Assembly: GCF_000712075.1 (NCBI RefSeq)
Contig: NZ_JONW01000007.1
Location: forward strand, 62,001-126,000
Direction: 5' to 3'
Length of the DNA stretch: 64,000 nt
From: Caulobacter sp. UNC358MFTsu5.1
GTDB lineage: Bacteria > Pseudomonadota > Alphaproteobacteria > Caulobacterales > Caulobacteraceae
The position numbers and the translations under genes were made by a program. This document shows positions 27,722 to 37,450 of this stretch, in pieces. A model generated the notes under the pieces. That model was given only the letters and a program-made list of their open reading frames with translations. It was not told the DNA's origin and did not search any database. The number at the start of each line of letters is the position of its first letter. Within the stretch, counting starts at the first letter, position 1.

Positions 27722-28959
27722 GAGCAGGCCTCGCACGGGGCGGCGATCGGCGCCTTGCGCTCGCGCCGTGCGGCGAGGACCAGGCCCACGCCCAGGGCGG
27801 CGGTCAGGGCGGCGTAGGCCGCGGCGCTGACCGGCCCCAGGCCGTCCACCAGCACGCCGCCGAAAACCGCGCCCATGGCGATCGCCACCTGGAAGGTCGA
27901 GGTCAGCAGACCTCCCGCCAGCTCGGCCTGGTCGGCGGCTTCCGACGTGGCCCACGACTGGAAGCCGACGGGCAGCATGGCGAAGGCGAAGCCCCAGACG
28001 GTCAGGGCCGCCGCCGCGACCAACGGCCAGGCGCCCAGGGTGACGAGCGCGACGGCCGCGACGGCGACTAGGCCCGCTCCGCCCAGCACGGCCAGGCGAG
28101 GATCGCGCTCGGCCAGGAAGGCGCCGGCGAAGTTGCCGAAGAAGCCGGCGACGCCGAAGGCCAGCAGCACCAGCGAGATCGCGCCGACCTCCAGGTGCGT
28201 GACCTGCTCCAGCACCGGCCGCACATAGGTGAAGCCCGCGAAGTGGCCGGAGATCACCAGCAGCACGCCGACCAGCGCGACCGCGACGCTGGGCCGGCGC
28301 GCCACCTCCAGCAGGCCGCGCAGGCGCGGCGGGGCCGTCGGGGCCAGTCTCGGCAGGGTCAGCGCCTGGGCCAGGAGGGCCAGCCCTCCGACCACGCCGG
28401 CGATCACGAAGGCCGCCCGCCAGCCCAGGGTGTCGCTGACATAGGCGCCGACCGGCGCGGCCGAGACCGTCGCCACCGACACGCCCGTGAAGACGATCGA
28501 CATCGCCCTGGGAAGAGCTCGGGCTGGCACGAGGCGCATGGCCAGGGCCGCGGCCATCGACCAGAAGCCGCCCAGGCTGGCGCCCAGCAGGATCCGGGCG
28601 ACCAGGAGGGTGGGCAGGTTGGCGGCGAAGACCGTCAGCAGGTTCGAGGCGCAGAGCAGGGCCATCAGGCCCAGCAGCACCAGCCGCCGATCCAGGCGTC
28701 CGGTCAGCACCGGCGTCAGCGGCGCGGCGATCGCCCCGACGACGGCCGTGGCGGTCACCGCTTGCCCCGCCGCGCCGACGCTGACGCCGAGATCGGCCGC
28801 CAGGGGCGTCAGCACGCTGGCCGGCAGGAATTCCGAGGTCACCAGGGCGAAGACGCCCAGGGCCAGGGCGCCGATCGCGGTCCAGAGGGCCGGTGTTTCA
28901 GGCTCGCCGATCGGGCTCGAAGCGTCCTGCGTGGGTCGGGCGATGGTCGAGCCGTCCAT
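27718..28959 (-). CDS. MFS efflux transporter, DHA1 family (NepI/SotB-like)
   Basis: A 413-residue inner-membrane protein with about 12 hydrophobic helices and the MFS loop signature (GRLDRRLVLLGL, then RILLGASLGGFWS). The sequence GFWSMAAALAMRLVP resembles NepI and sugar or drug efflux pumps of the DHA1 group. The substrate is not defined by sequence. An amino-terminal tail of about 25 polar residues precedes the first helix. No regulator is adjacent. Confidence 0.85.
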   Translation of the reverse strand: MDGSTIARPTQDASSPIGEPETPALWTAIGALALGVFALVTSEFLPASVLTPLAADLGVSVGAAGQAVTATAVVGAIAAPLTPVLTGRLDRRLVLLGLMALLCASNLLTVFAANLPTLLVARILLGASLGGFWSMAAALAMRLVPARALPRAMSIVFTGVSVATVSAAPVGAYVSDTLGWRAAFVIAGVVGGLALLAQALTLPRLAPTAPPRLRGLLEVARRPSVAVALVGVLLVISGHFAGFTYVRPVLEQVTHLEVGAISLVLLAFGVAGFFGNFAGAFLAERDPRLAVLGGAGLVAVAAVALVTLGAWPLVAAAALTVWGFAFAMLPVGFQSWATSEAADQAELAGGLLTSTFQVAIAMGAVFGGVLVDGLGPVSAAAYAALTAALGVGLVLAARRERKAPIAAPCEACS

Positions 28960-29170
28960 GGCGATCTCCGGCGGCCGCCCCCCTGGGGCGGTTCAAGCAA
29001 CTGTGGGCCGCTGAGATAGGGCCGCGCCGAGCCGGCCGCCCGGGCGCCCTGAGTCCAAATTTCCCCGGGGTGCGTCCAGCATTTCTGGGTGGCCAGGCGC
29101 ATGGCCTGGCTCGCAGCAGCGAGGCTCAAGTCAGGGTTCAGGGATTCGAATATGGAGCGTGCGGCCGCGC

Positions 29171-30163
29171 CTAGACTCCCGGCGGCGGCCGCGACCAGCT
29201 CTGGTGGGGCAGGGGCTCGGGCGGGAAGTCGAACAGCCGCCGCCGCAGGCGCTCGGCGTTGTTCAGGTGCTCCTCGATGGCGTCGACGTCGGATTGGCGG
29301 GCGAACATCAGGTTGTCGCCGTCCGAGCGCCACAGCCCGTCGGCCTTGGCGAAGACGTCCAGGGCGGCCAGGGTCTCGGCATAGGTCCGGTCGCGCAGGT
29401 CGGCCTCGGCGCCGTGGCGGGCGACAGCGACCTTGGTGTCCTCGTCCAGCCGGGCCAGGACGTAGTCGCGGACCAGCGGCGGCGGGTCCGCGCGCCGCAG
29501 GGCTTCGTCGATCGCGACCCGGGTCTCCTTCCAGCGCCTGGCGTCGTCGATCTCGGCCTGGGCGACGGCGTCCAGGGTCCCGCGCAGGCGGGCGGTCAGG
29601 GCGCGGACGTCGGCGGGCGAGCCGATGGTCACCGGCGAGATCACCAGCCGCTGGTCGGTGGCCTTCAGTCGAGGGTTCAGGACGGACAGGGCGGCCGTGT
29701 CGCCGGCCCGGTCCTTGGCCGCGATCGCCGCCAGCTCGGTCTTCAGCCCCGGGACGGTGGCCCAGGCCTCGCGGGCCTTGTGCAGGTCGATCTGGTGCTC
29801 GACCGTGCGCACGCCGTGCAGGACCACGGGCGACAGCAGCGAGGCGGCGAAGACGCACGGCGCCAGGATGTTGAAATAGATCGGCCCCCGGGTGGCGTCG
29901 CGCGAGCGGACATAGCCGAAATAGAGCAGGGCCCACAGCGCCAGGCTGATCAGGGCGCAGGGCACGATGCTGAACAGGAACCGGGTGTTGATCAGGTCCG
30001 ACAGGTCGAAGCGTTCGCCGTCCAGGCCTTGCAGGCGCAGGCTGTAGGCGATCGCCAGGCCCATGCCGATCAGCACGGTCACGACGAGGGCCGGCCAGGT
30101 GGCCGGCGGCTTGTCCAGCTTGCGGCTGTAGACGCGCGACGCGACCAGCGACTCTCCGCTCAT
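29171..30163 (-). CDS. Hypothetical membrane protein with three N-terminal helices
   Basis: A 330-residue protein. Three hydrophobic segments (about residues 22-42, 60-85 and 95-118) are followed by about 210 soluble residues rich in Ala, Arg, Asp and Leu that look helical (DDARRWKETRVAIDEALRR, EEHLNNAERLRRRLFDF). I recognise no domain. A GGGGGAG lies 8 bases before the ATG. It is divergent from recO with about 160 bp between them. The frame stays open across recO on the opposite strand, but that is a shadow. Confidence 0.65.
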   Translation of the reverse strand: MSGESLVASRVYSRKLDKPPATWPALVVTVLIGMGLAIAYSLRLQGLDGERFDLSDLINTRFLFSIVPCALISLALWALLYFGYVRSRDATRGPIYFNILAPCVFAASLLSPVVLHGVRTVEHQIDLHKAREAWATVPGLKTELAAIAAKDRAGDTAALSVLNPRLKATDQRLVISPVTIGSPADVRALTARLRGTLDAVAQAEIDDARRWKETRVAIDEALRRADPPPLVRDYVLARLDEDTKVAVARHGAEADLRDRTYAETLAALDVFAKADGLWRSDGDNLMFARQSDVDAIEEHLNNAERLRRRLFDFPPEPLPHQSWSRPPPGV

Positions 30164-30325
30164 GACCTGCACTCCCCCGCTGTGCGAGCTCCTGGCTAGC
30201 GGATCAACCTTAGGGCAGGCAATAGGCTTCGCGCGTCCGGAGGTGACGGCGGACTTTCGGCTCGGCGCCGGGATCGCGACGTCGTATGGAGAGTCCATGT
30301 TTTGTTCCGCGACCAAGACCGCCTG

Positions 30326-31057
30326 ATGGAGTGGGAAGACGAGGCCTTCGTGCTGTCGGCGCGCGCCCATGGCGAGACCGGCGCGATCGTCGAGCTCTTG
30401 ACCCAGGAGCGGGGCAAGTTCGCGGCCCACGTATCGGGCGCGGCCTCGCGGCGGATGAAGCCGTTCCTGCAGGCGGGGGCCAAGGTCATCGCGCGCTACC
30501 GCGCCCGGGTCAGCGACCAGATGGGGGCGGCCAGTCTCGAACCGATCGGCGAGGGGCCGGCGTCGCTGTTCGACGAGCCGCTGGCGCTGTCGGGCCTGTC
30601 GGCCGCCGCCGCCGTCGCCGCCGGGGCCCTGCCGGAGCGCGAGGCCCATCCCGGCGCCTTCCACGCCCTGGAGGCCCTGATCGCCGCCCTGGCCATCCCG
30701 GAGATCTGGCCGGCGGTCTACGTGCGGTTCGAGGCCGGGCTGCTGCAGGACCTGGGCTTCGGCCTGGACCTTTCGAAATGCGCCGCCACCGGCGCGCTGG
30801 ACGACCTGGTCTATGTCAGCCCGCGCACCGGCCGGGCGGTCAGCCGCGAGGCCGGGCGGCCCTATCACGACAAGCTCCTGCCCCTGCCGCCGTTCATGCT
30901 GTCGGCCCAGGGCGGCCTGACCGACGGCGACGTCAAGGCGGGCCTGGACATCACGGGCCACTTCCTCGAGCAGTTCGTGTTCCACCCGCTGAACCGGCCG
31001 CTGCCGCCGGCTCGCGTCTGGCTGCTGGACCGGCTGGGCGAGGCGGGGAGGCTCTAA
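30326..31057 (+). CDS. recO: DNA repair protein RecO
   Basis: A 243-residue protein that helps load RecA in the RecFOR recombination pathway. It starts MEWEDEAFVLSARAHGETGA, the usual RecO N-terminal OB-fold opening. An alternative TTG lies 24 bases upstream. The helical C-terminal half (FEAGLLQDLGFGLDLSKC) has one of the cysteines that often sit near a zinc site in RecO, but not a full four-cysteine set. A hairpin repeat follows directly. Confidence 0.92.
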   Translation: MEWEDEAFVLSARAHGETGAIVELLTQERGKFAAHVSGAASRRMKPFLQAGAKVIARYRARVSDQMGAASLEPIGEGPASLFDEPLALSGLSAAAAVAAGALPEREAHPGAFHALEALIAALAIPEIWPAVYVRFEAGLLQDLGFGLDLSKCAATGALDDLVYVSPRTGRAVSREAGRPYHDKLLPLPPFMLSAQGGLTDGDVKAGLDITGHFLEQFVFHPLNRPLPPARVWLLDRLGEAGRL

Positions 31058-31062
31058 AAACT

Positions 31063-31094
31063 CCGCTCATCCCGGCGAATGCGGGGATGAGCGG
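31063..31094. repeat. Hairpin repeat after recO
   Basis: CCGCTCATCCC and GGGATGAGCGG, 11 bp with a 10-base loop, begin 6 bp after the recO stop. The CTCATCCC core is like the ends of the GTCATCCCGG elements. It may also terminate transcription. Confidence 0.65.
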
Positions 31095-31155
31095 CTTGAA
31101 AGGGACGAACCGTCACAATGCGCGGCTATCGGGACTCGAGTTTCGGAGTCCCGCC

Positions 31156-32745
31156 ATGTCCCTCGTCCTCGACCGCTACGCCCTGAACCGCCGCCGGCTG
31201 CTCAAGACCTTCGGGGCTTCAGCCGTCACCGCCCTGTCGATCCCGCTGATCGGCGAGCAGGCCTTCGCCCAAGCGGTGTTCGCCCAGTACCCGTTCCAGC
31301 TGGGCGTGGCCTCGGGCGATCCCTGGCCGGACGGCTTCGTGATCTGGACCCGCCTGGCCCCCGAGCCCTTCGAGATCGGCTACGGCATGCCGACGGCCCC
31401 GGTCGCCGTCGACTGGGAAGTGGCCGCCGATCGCGGCTTCAAGACCGTGGTCGCCAAGGGGACCGCCGTGGCGACGCCCGAGCTGGGCCACAGCGTTCAC
31501 GTCGAGGTCTCGGGGCTCGAGGCCGGCCGCGACTACTGGTATCGCTTCATGGCGAGCAAGGAGCGCAGCCTGACCGGGCGGGCCCGCACCGCCCCGGCCG
31601 CCGGCGCCGCCCTGGACCGCGCCCGCTTCGCCGTCGTCGGCTGCCAGAACTACGAGCAGGGCTACTACACCGCCTTCCGCAAGATGGCGCAGGACGCACC
31701 GGACTTCGTCTTCCACTACGGCGACTACATCTACGAGGGCCGCGGCAACCGGATGTGGAACAGCGCCGACGGCCCGCGCGAGAACGCCCGCCAGCACTTC
31801 GGCGGCGAGATCTACAGCCTGGACGACTACCGCCGCCGCTACGCCCAGTACAAGATGGACGCCGACCTGCAGGCCGCCCACGCCGCCGCGCCCTGGTTCG
31901 TGGTCTGGGACGACCACGAGACCGACAACAACTGGGTCTCCGACATCGACCAGGACGGCGCCGATCCCAAGATCTTCAACCTGCGCCGCCAGGCCGCCGC
32001 CCAGGCCTATTACGAGAACATGCCGCTGAGGGCCTCGTCGTTCCCGGCCGGGACCTCGATCCAGATCTATCGCCGCGCCGCCTGGGGCAAGCTGCTGGAG
32101 CTGAACCTGCTGGACACCCGCCAGTTCCGCACCGACCAACCGTGCGGCGACAAGCAGGTGGCCTGCGCCACCCTCGACCGCCCCGAGGCCGAGGTGATCG
32201 GCCTGAAGCAGGAGAAGTGGCTGGTCGACGGCCTGACCGCCTCGAAGGCCACCTGGAATGTCCTGGCCCAGCAGGTGATGATGATGGACCTGGACCGCGA
32301 CCCCGGTCCGGGCGTGGTCGTCAATCCCGACAGCTGGGCCGGCTACCGCACGCCGCGCAACCGGCTGCTCAAGCAGATCCGCGACCGCAAGATCGCCAAC
32401 ACCGTGGTCCTGACCGGCGACGAGCACCAGAACTTCGCCGGCGAACTGCACCTGGACGGCGCCCATCCCGAGGGCCGGCCGATCGCCACCGAGTTCGTCA
32501 CCACCTCGATCACCTCGGGCGGCGACGGCGTGGACCAGACCGACACCTTCGCCAAGATCCAGGCCGCCAACCCGCAGCTGAAGTTCAACAACAGCCAGCG
32601 CGGCTACGCGATCTGCGACGTGACGGACAAGCGCTGGGTCACCGAGTTCAAGGTGCTGGACGCCGTCACCCGCCGCGACGGCGCCCTGACCACGCGCAAG
32701 AAGATGGCGATCGAGGCGGGCGATCCGCGCCTCGTCGAGGCCTGA
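31156..32745 (+). CDS. phoD: Alkaline phosphatase D (PhoD) family protein, Tat-exported
   Basis: A 529-residue phosphatase or phosphodiesterase. The N-terminus has a twin-arginine signal (NRRRLLKTFGASA) with a hydrophobic stretch ending near AFAQA at residue 40, so it is folded before export to the periplasm. The metal-binding segments of PhoD are present: VVGCQNYEQGYY, FVFHYGDYIYEG, VVWDDHETDNNW and VVLTGDEHQNF. A GGAG lies 7 bases before the ATG. No Pho box was identified in the short upstream gap. Confidence 0.93.
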   Translation: MSLVLDRYALNRRRLLKTFGASAVTALSIPLIGEQAFAQAVFAQYPFQLGVASGDPWPDGFVIWTRLAPEPFEIGYGMPTAPVAVDWEVAADRGFKTVVAKGTAVATPELGHSVHVEVSGLEAGRDYWYRFMASKERSLTGRARTAPAAGAALDRARFAVVGCQNYEQGYYTAFRKMAQDAPDFVFHYGDYIYEGRGNRMWNSADGPRENARQHFGGEIYSLDDYRRRYAQYKMDADLQAAHAAAPWFVVWDDHETDNNWVSDIDQDGADPKIFNLRRQAAAQAYYENMPLRASSFPAGTSIQIYRRAAWGKLLELNLLDTRQFRTDQPCGDKQVACATLDRPEAEVIGLKQEKWLVDGLTASKATWNVLAQQVMMMDLDRDPGPGVVVNPDSWAGYRTPRNRLLKQIRDRKIANTVVLTGDEHQNFAGELHLDGAHPEGRPIATEFVTTSITSGGDGVDQTDTFAKIQAANPQLKFNNSQRGYAICDVTDKRWVTEFKVLDAVTRRDGALTTRKKMAIEAGDPRLVEA

Positions 32746-32833
32746 CGGGCGAACAGGAACAAAACGCGTTCGAAGGGGGGATTTGCCGCGCGGGATTGGC
32801 TAGGATGGCCGCCACGCGTAACGAATCTCCCCG

Positions 32834-35110
32834 ATGAACAAACCAGTCCTACCTCCCCCCGGCGGCCCGGAAGACGGCCGCATCCTCGACGAGCCGCTGA
32901 GCGAGGCGCTTTCGAAGCGCTACCTGGCCTATGCGCTGTCGACGATCGGTTCGCGGGCGCTGCCCGACGTGCGCGACGGCCTCAAGCCCGTGCACCGTCG
33001 CGTGCTGCACGCGATGAACAACATGCGCCTCAACCCCGAAGGCGCCGCGCGCAAGTGCGCCAAGGTGGTCGGCGAGGTGATGGGTAACTTCCACCCGCAC
33101 GGCGACCAGTCGATCTACGACGCCCTGGTCCGCCTGGCCCAGGACTTCGCTCAGCGGGTGCCGCTGGTCGACGGCCAGGGCAACTTCGGGAACATCGACG
33201 GCGATAACCCCGCCGCCATGCGCTACACCGAGTGCAAGATGACCGCCGCGGCCATGCTGCTGCTGGACGGCATCGACGAGGACGCGGTCGACTTCAAGCC
33301 GTCCTACGACGGCCAGGACGAGGAGCCGGTGGTCCTGCCGTCGGGCTTCCCGAACCTGCTGGCCAACGGCAGCTCGGGCATCGCCGTGGGCATGGCCACC
33401 TCGATCCCGCCGCACAACCCGGCCGAGCTGATCGACGCTTGCCTGCTGCTGCTGAGCAATCCCGACGCCACGACGGCCGAGATCCTGGAGCGCGTGCCGG
33501 GTCCTGACTTCCCGACCGGCGGCGTGATCGTCGAAGGCCGCGAGAGTCTGCTGGAGACCTACGAGACCGGTCGCGGCGGCGTGCGCACCCGCGCCCGCTG
33601 GGAGAAGGAAGACACCGGCCGCGGCACCTACCAGATCGTCGTCACCGAGATCCCGTACCAGGTGAAGAAGTCCGACCTGGTCGAGCAGTTGGCCGACCTG
33701 ATCGACAGCAAGAAGGCCGCCCTGCTGGGCGACGTGCGCGACGAGAGCGCCGAGGACATCCGCTTGGTCCTCGAGCCCAAGTCCAAGAACGTCGAGCCCG
33801 AAGTGCTGATGGAGAGCCTGTTCAAGCTCTCGGCGCTGGAAAGCCGTTTCCCGGTCAACATCAACGTGCTGGACGCCAAGGGCACGCCGGGCGTGATGGG
33901 CATCAAGCAGTGCCTGATGGCCTTCCTGGCCCACCGCCGCGAGGTGCTGACTCGCCGGGCCCGCCACCGCCTGGCCAAGATCGAAGCCCGCCTGCACATC
34001 CTGGACGGCCTGCTGATCGCCTACCTCAATCTGGACGAGGTGATCCGCATCGTCCGCTACGAGGACGAACCCAAGCAAAAGCTGATCGCGGCCTTCGCCC
34101 TCTCGGAGATCCAGGCCGACGCCATCCTCAACACCCGCTTGCGCCAACTGGCCAAGCTGGAGGAGATGGAGATCCGCCGCGAGCACGCCGAGCTGGTGGA
34201 AGAGCGCGACGGCATCCTGGGCATGCTGGCCAGCGACAAGAAGCAGTGGGACCTGGTCGGCACGGGCCTGCGCCAGGTGCGCGCCGTCCTGGTCAAGATC
34301 GCCCACCCGCACGACAAGCCGCGCCCGACGGGCGTGATCGGCCGCTCGATCTTCGCGGACGCCCCGGTGGTCGACGCCGAGGCGGCCATGGAGGCGATGA
34401 TCGTGCGCGAGGCGATCACCGTAATCCTGTCGGACCGCGGCTGGATCCGCGCCGCCAAGGGCAAGATCGAAGACCCGTCCGAACTGAAGTTCAAGGAAGG
34501 CGACAAGCTGGGCTTCCTGGCCCCGGCCGAGACGACCGACAAGCTCTTGCTGTTCACCAGCGACGGCCGGTTCTTCACGATCAGCTGCGCCAACCTGCCG
34601 TCGGCGCGCGGCCACGGCGAACCCGTGCGGATGATGATCGACCTCGACGACAAGGTGAAGATCATCGACATGTTCCCGTTCAAGGCCGGGCGGAAGCGCT
34701 TCCTGGCCTCGAAGCAGGGCTACGGCTTCCTGATGCCGGAAGAGGAGGCGATCGCCAACCGCAAGGCCGGCAAGCAGGTGCTGACGGTCGACGCGGCCGG
34801 CGCGGCCTTCTGCCTGGAAGCCGTCGGCGACCAGGTGGCGGTGATCGGCGACAACGGCAAGATCCTGATCTTCCCGCTGGAGGAGCTGCCGGAAATGCCG
34901 CGCGGCAAGGGCGTCAAGCTGCAGGCCTACCGCGAGGGCGGCCTGCGCGACGCGATCTCGTTCAACACCGAGACGGGCGCCTTCTGGATCGACACCGCCG
35001 GCCGTCGCCGCGACTGGCTTGAGTGGAAGGACTGGATCGGCCGTCGGGCCGGGGCCGGCAAGCTGTCGCCCAAGGGCTTCCCGACGTCCAAGCGGTTCCG
35101 GCCGAAGTGA
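32834..35110 (+). CDS. parC: DNA topoisomerase IV subunit A
   Basis: A 758-residue subunit of the type II topoisomerase that separates daughter chromosomes. The catalytic tyrosine is Tyr131 in [10 protein letters not shown]. The DNA-gate segment [14 protein letters not shown] has Gln92 and Asp96 where E. coli ParC has Ser80 and Glu84, the main quinolone-contact positions. The C-terminal beta-pinwheel is shorter than in GyrA and lacks a clear GyrA-box, supporting ParC. The partner parE is not in the window. Confidence 0.93.
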   Translation: MNKPVLPPPGGPEDGRILDEPLSEALSKRYLAYALSTIGSRALPDVRDGLKPVHRRVLHAMNNMRLNPEGAARKCAKVVGEVMGNFHPHGDQSIYDALVRLAQDFAQRVPLVDGQGNFGNIDGDNPAAMRYTECKMTAAAMLLLDGIDEDAVDFKPSYDGQDEEPVVLPSGFPNLLANGSSGIAVGMATSIPPHNPAELIDACLLLLSNPDATTAEILERVPGPDFPTGGVIVEGRESLLETYETGRGGVRTRARWEKEDTGRGTYQIVVTEIPYQVKKSDLVEQLADLIDSKKAALLGDVRDESAEDIRLVLEPKSKNVEPEVLMESLFKLSALESRFPVNINVLDAKGTPGVMGIKQCLMAFLAHRREVLTRRARHRLAKIEARLHILDGLLIAYLNLDEVIRIVRYEDEPKQKLIAAFALSEIQADAILNTRLRQLAKLEEMEIRREHAELVEERDGILGMLASDKKQWDLVGTGLRQVRAVLVKIAHPHDKPRPTGVIGRSIFADAPVVDAEAAMEAMIVREAITVILSDRGWIRAAKGKIEDPSELKFKEGDKLGFLAPAETTDKLLLFTSDGRFFTISCANLPSARGHGEPVRMMIDLDDKVKIIDMFPFKAGRKRFLASKQGYGFLMPEEEAIANRKAGKQVLTVDAAGAAFCLEAVGDQVAVIGDNGKILIFPLEELPEMPRGKGVKLQAYREGGLRDAISFNTETGAFWIDTAGRRRDWLEWKDWIGRRAGAGKLSPKGFPTSKRFRPK

Positions 35111-35113
35111 TGA

Positions 35114-35180
35114 CCGGGACCGCCGCGAGCGCCGCGCTTTGGGCGGTCCCGGATATCCGCTAGGCTTCATCCGGGATGAC
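35114..35180. repeat. Partial GTCATCCCGG-type element after parC
   Basis: An 11-bp stem, CCGGGACCGCC with GGCGGTCCCGG (35142-35152), is followed by the terminal motif CCGGGATGAC (35171-35180). The left outer arm is missing. It may also end parC transcription. Confidence 0.7.
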
Positions 35181-35193
35181 AGGATCTGATCGC

Positions 35194-36564
35194 ATGAACG
35201 CGGTGCTCAAGCGCACCGCCGGCGCCGTGGCCGCCTTGTTCGGCCTGGCCGCCGCCGGGGCCGCGGGCGCCGCGCCGCCCTTGCCCCTGGCGGCCAAGCC
35301 GGAGACGGCGGGGTTCTCGGCCGAGAAGCTGCGCAGGCTGGACGAGACGATGCAGGCCCTGGTCGACCAGGGGCAGATCGCCGGCGGCGTCACCGTGCTG
35401 GGCCGTCACGGCCGGGTCGTGTCGCTGAAGACCTTCGGCAAGCGCAGCCTGGAGACCGGCGAGGCCATGCCCGCCGACGCCCTTTTCCGCATCCGCTCGG
35501 AGACCAAGGCGGTCACCGGCGTGGCGATGCTGATCCTCTATCAGGAGGGGCGGTGGCGGCTGGACGATCCGATCACCGAATACCTGCCCGAGCTGGCCGA
35601 GCTGCGCGTGGCCTCGGGCGTCGACGCCGAGGGGCGGCCGATCCTGACCCCGGTCAGCCGGCCGCCGACCATGCGCGAGCTGATGACCCACACGGCCGGT
35701 TTCGCCTACGGCCTGGCCGACGATCCGGCCAGCCTGGCCGACCAGGCCTATTTCCGGGCCGGGGTCCTGCAGTCCGACACCCTGGACCATCTTGCGCGCA
35801 AGGTGGGCATGCTGCCGATGTACGCCCAGCCGGGGACGATGTGGCGCTACAGCGTGGCCGCCGACCTGCAGGGGCTGATCGTCGAGCGCCTGTCGGGCCA
35901 GACCCTGCCGGTGTTCATGGAGGAGCGGATCTTCCGTCCCCTGAAGATGAAGGACACCGCCTTCTGGGCTCCGCCCGAGAAGCTGCCGCGCCTGGCGGCC
36001 CTGTATGACGGTGACCCGGCGACCGGCAAGCTGATCCCCGCCGTCGAGGGGCCCTGGCGCGACGTCACCAAGCCGCCGGCCGCGCCGTCGGGCGGGGGAG
36101 GGCTGCTGTCCACCGCCGGCGACTTCGCGCGCTTCGCCCAGATGATCCTGAACGGCGGGACGCTGGACGGGGTGCGGATCCTGACGCCCGAGAGCGTGGC
36201 CCTGATGCGGCTGAACCACCTGCCGCCCAGCTTCCAGGTCACCACCAACGGCACCGCGGGGGTGCTGCGCCCCGACCAGAAGCCGTTCCCGTTCAGCGCG
36301 GGCATGGGCTACGGCCTGGACGTGGCGGTGGCGGTCGACCCGCGCCTGTCCGGCGCGCCGGTGGGGCCGGGCACGATCAGCTGGGGCGGCAGCGCCGGCA
36401 CCTGGTTCTGGATCGACCCCAGCAACGACCTGTTCTTCATCGGCATGATCCAGCGCCTGGGCGGCGTGGGCTCGGGCCTGGACGCCACCACCCGCACGGT
36501 GGTCTACCAGGCGCTGGAGAAGCCGCCGGTCAAGGAAGCGCGGCTGAACACGTCGTCCCGCTGA
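35194..36564 (+). CDS. Serine hydrolase of the beta-lactamase family, exported
   Basis: About 456 residues with a signal peptide (LKRTAGAVAALFGLAAAGAA). The nucleophile motif is SETK (Ser102, Lys105), and the second motif begins at Tyr219 (YSVAADLQG), as in class C-like esterases and peptidases that are not true beta-lactamases. The C-terminal SWGGSAGTWFWID contains the WGG-type motif that replaces KTG. An ATG 18 bases upstream lies inside the intergenic repeat and lacks a ribosome-binding site. AGGA lies 9 bases before the chosen ATG. Substrate unknown. Confidence 0.88.
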   Translation: MNAVLKRTAGAVAALFGLAAAGAAGAAPPLPLAAKPETAGFSAEKLRRLDETMQALVDQGQIAGGVTVLGRHGRVVSLKTFGKRSLETGEAMPADALFRIRSETKAVTGVAMLILYQEGRWRLDDPITEYLPELAELRVASGVDAEGRPILTPVSRPPTMRELMTHTAGFAYGLADDPASLADQAYFRAGVLQSDTLDHLARKVGMLPMYAQPGTMWRYSVAADLQGLIVERLSGQTLPVFMEERIFRPLKMKDTAFWAPPEKLPRLAALYDGDPATGKLIPAVEGPWRDVTKPPAAPSGGGGLLSTAGDFARFAQMILNGGTLDGVRILTPESVALMRLNHLPPSFQVTTNGTAGVLRPDQKPFPFSAGMGYGLDVAVAVDPRLSGAPVGPGTISWGGSAGTWFWIDPSNDLFFIGMIQRLGGVGSGLDATTRTVVYQALEKPPVKEARLNTSSR

Positions 36565-36718
36565 ACTGCGCGCTGATTTGGGCGCCGAAAGATTACAGGG
36601 TGTTCACTCTGTGAATACGGCGTCATGAAGCAGACGTAACGAGTATTCGTAGAGCAGTATCGGCATCCTACCCCTCGAAAGCGGCGCGGACGGCGTCGCC
36701 AAGACAGGGGAGGCCGGT

Positions 36719-37069
36719 ATGGGCCAGTTCATCGCCAAGTTTTCGACGGTCGCCCTGCTGGGGCTGGCGGTCCTGCCGGCCCTGGGCCTGACCCAGGCCG
36801 CCCAGGCGGCGCCCGTCGCTTCCAGGTCGGAGGAGCCGGCCGTGCTGGCCCGCATCCCGATCGGCGACCTGGACGTGTCCCGTCCCGACCACGCCCGCCT
36901 GCTGAAGGCCCGTGTCGACACCGCCACCGCCGCGGTCTGCGACGCCCGCATCCGGGCCCAGCGGCTGGACCGCTGGTCGGCCGCGGCCTGCCGCATCGAT
37001 GTCCGGGACGAGGTCGCGTCCAAGCTGTCGGCCCCGCAACTCCGCGCCCTGCGCTCGGTCGGCGGCTGA
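36719..37069 (+). CDS. UrcA family protein
   Basis: A 116-residue exported protein. A signal peptide ends near residue 30 (QAAQA). The mature part has the family pattern IPIGDLDVSRPDHARLL followed by a helix with an AVCDAR cysteine and a second cysteine (AACRID), probably a disulfide pair. The family is common in Caulobacter and sphingomonads, and its function is unknown. It stands alone beside a long gene-free stretch. Confidence 0.78.
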   Translation: MGQFIAKFSTVALLGLAVLPALGLTQAAQAAPVASRSEEPAVLARIPIGDLDVSRPDHARLLKARVDTATAAVCDARIRAQRLDRWSAAACRIDVRDEVASKLSAPQLRALRSVGG

Positions 37070-37212
37070 CCCCGAGATCCTCCCCCCTCTCGGGGAGGTG
37101 GCGGGAGCGCCGGACATGCCCTTGCCCGGCCGTTTTTCCCTCAGAGCGCTCGAATGGCGTCGCATGCTCCCAGCCCCAAAGGGAGACGCCCCGAGGCTCC
37201 CGCCCTTTCTTT

Positions 37213-37450
37213 CCCTCTCTCTTAGAGAGAGGGAGGGACCCGCCGCGAAGCGGTGGGAGGGTGAGTGGTTACAGTCTTTCAGGGTGGAGCGATGACGAAG
37301 ACGGTTCTGCATTAGCGGCCCTATAGACGGCGGCGGTCTGGGTTCTTTCGAAAAGGCTCGAAGGCTCCGGGTTTGCCAGCCAACGGTGAAACCACTCACC
37401 CTCCCACCGCCTGACGGCGGCGGGCCCCTCCCTCTCTCTAAGAGAGAGGG
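37213..37450. repeat. 238-bp element with ~60-bp inverted arms
   Basis: The left arm (37213-37270) and right arm (37390-37450) are imperfect reverse complements, both containing CCCTCTCTCT/AGAGAGAGGG palindromes and a (C)CCGCC...GGCGG hairpin, ending in the shared AACCACTCACCCTCCCACCG (or its complement). About 119 bp of unrelated sequence lies between. It looks like a miniature transposable element or a doubled intergenic repeat. No transposase frame is inside. Confidence 0.75.
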
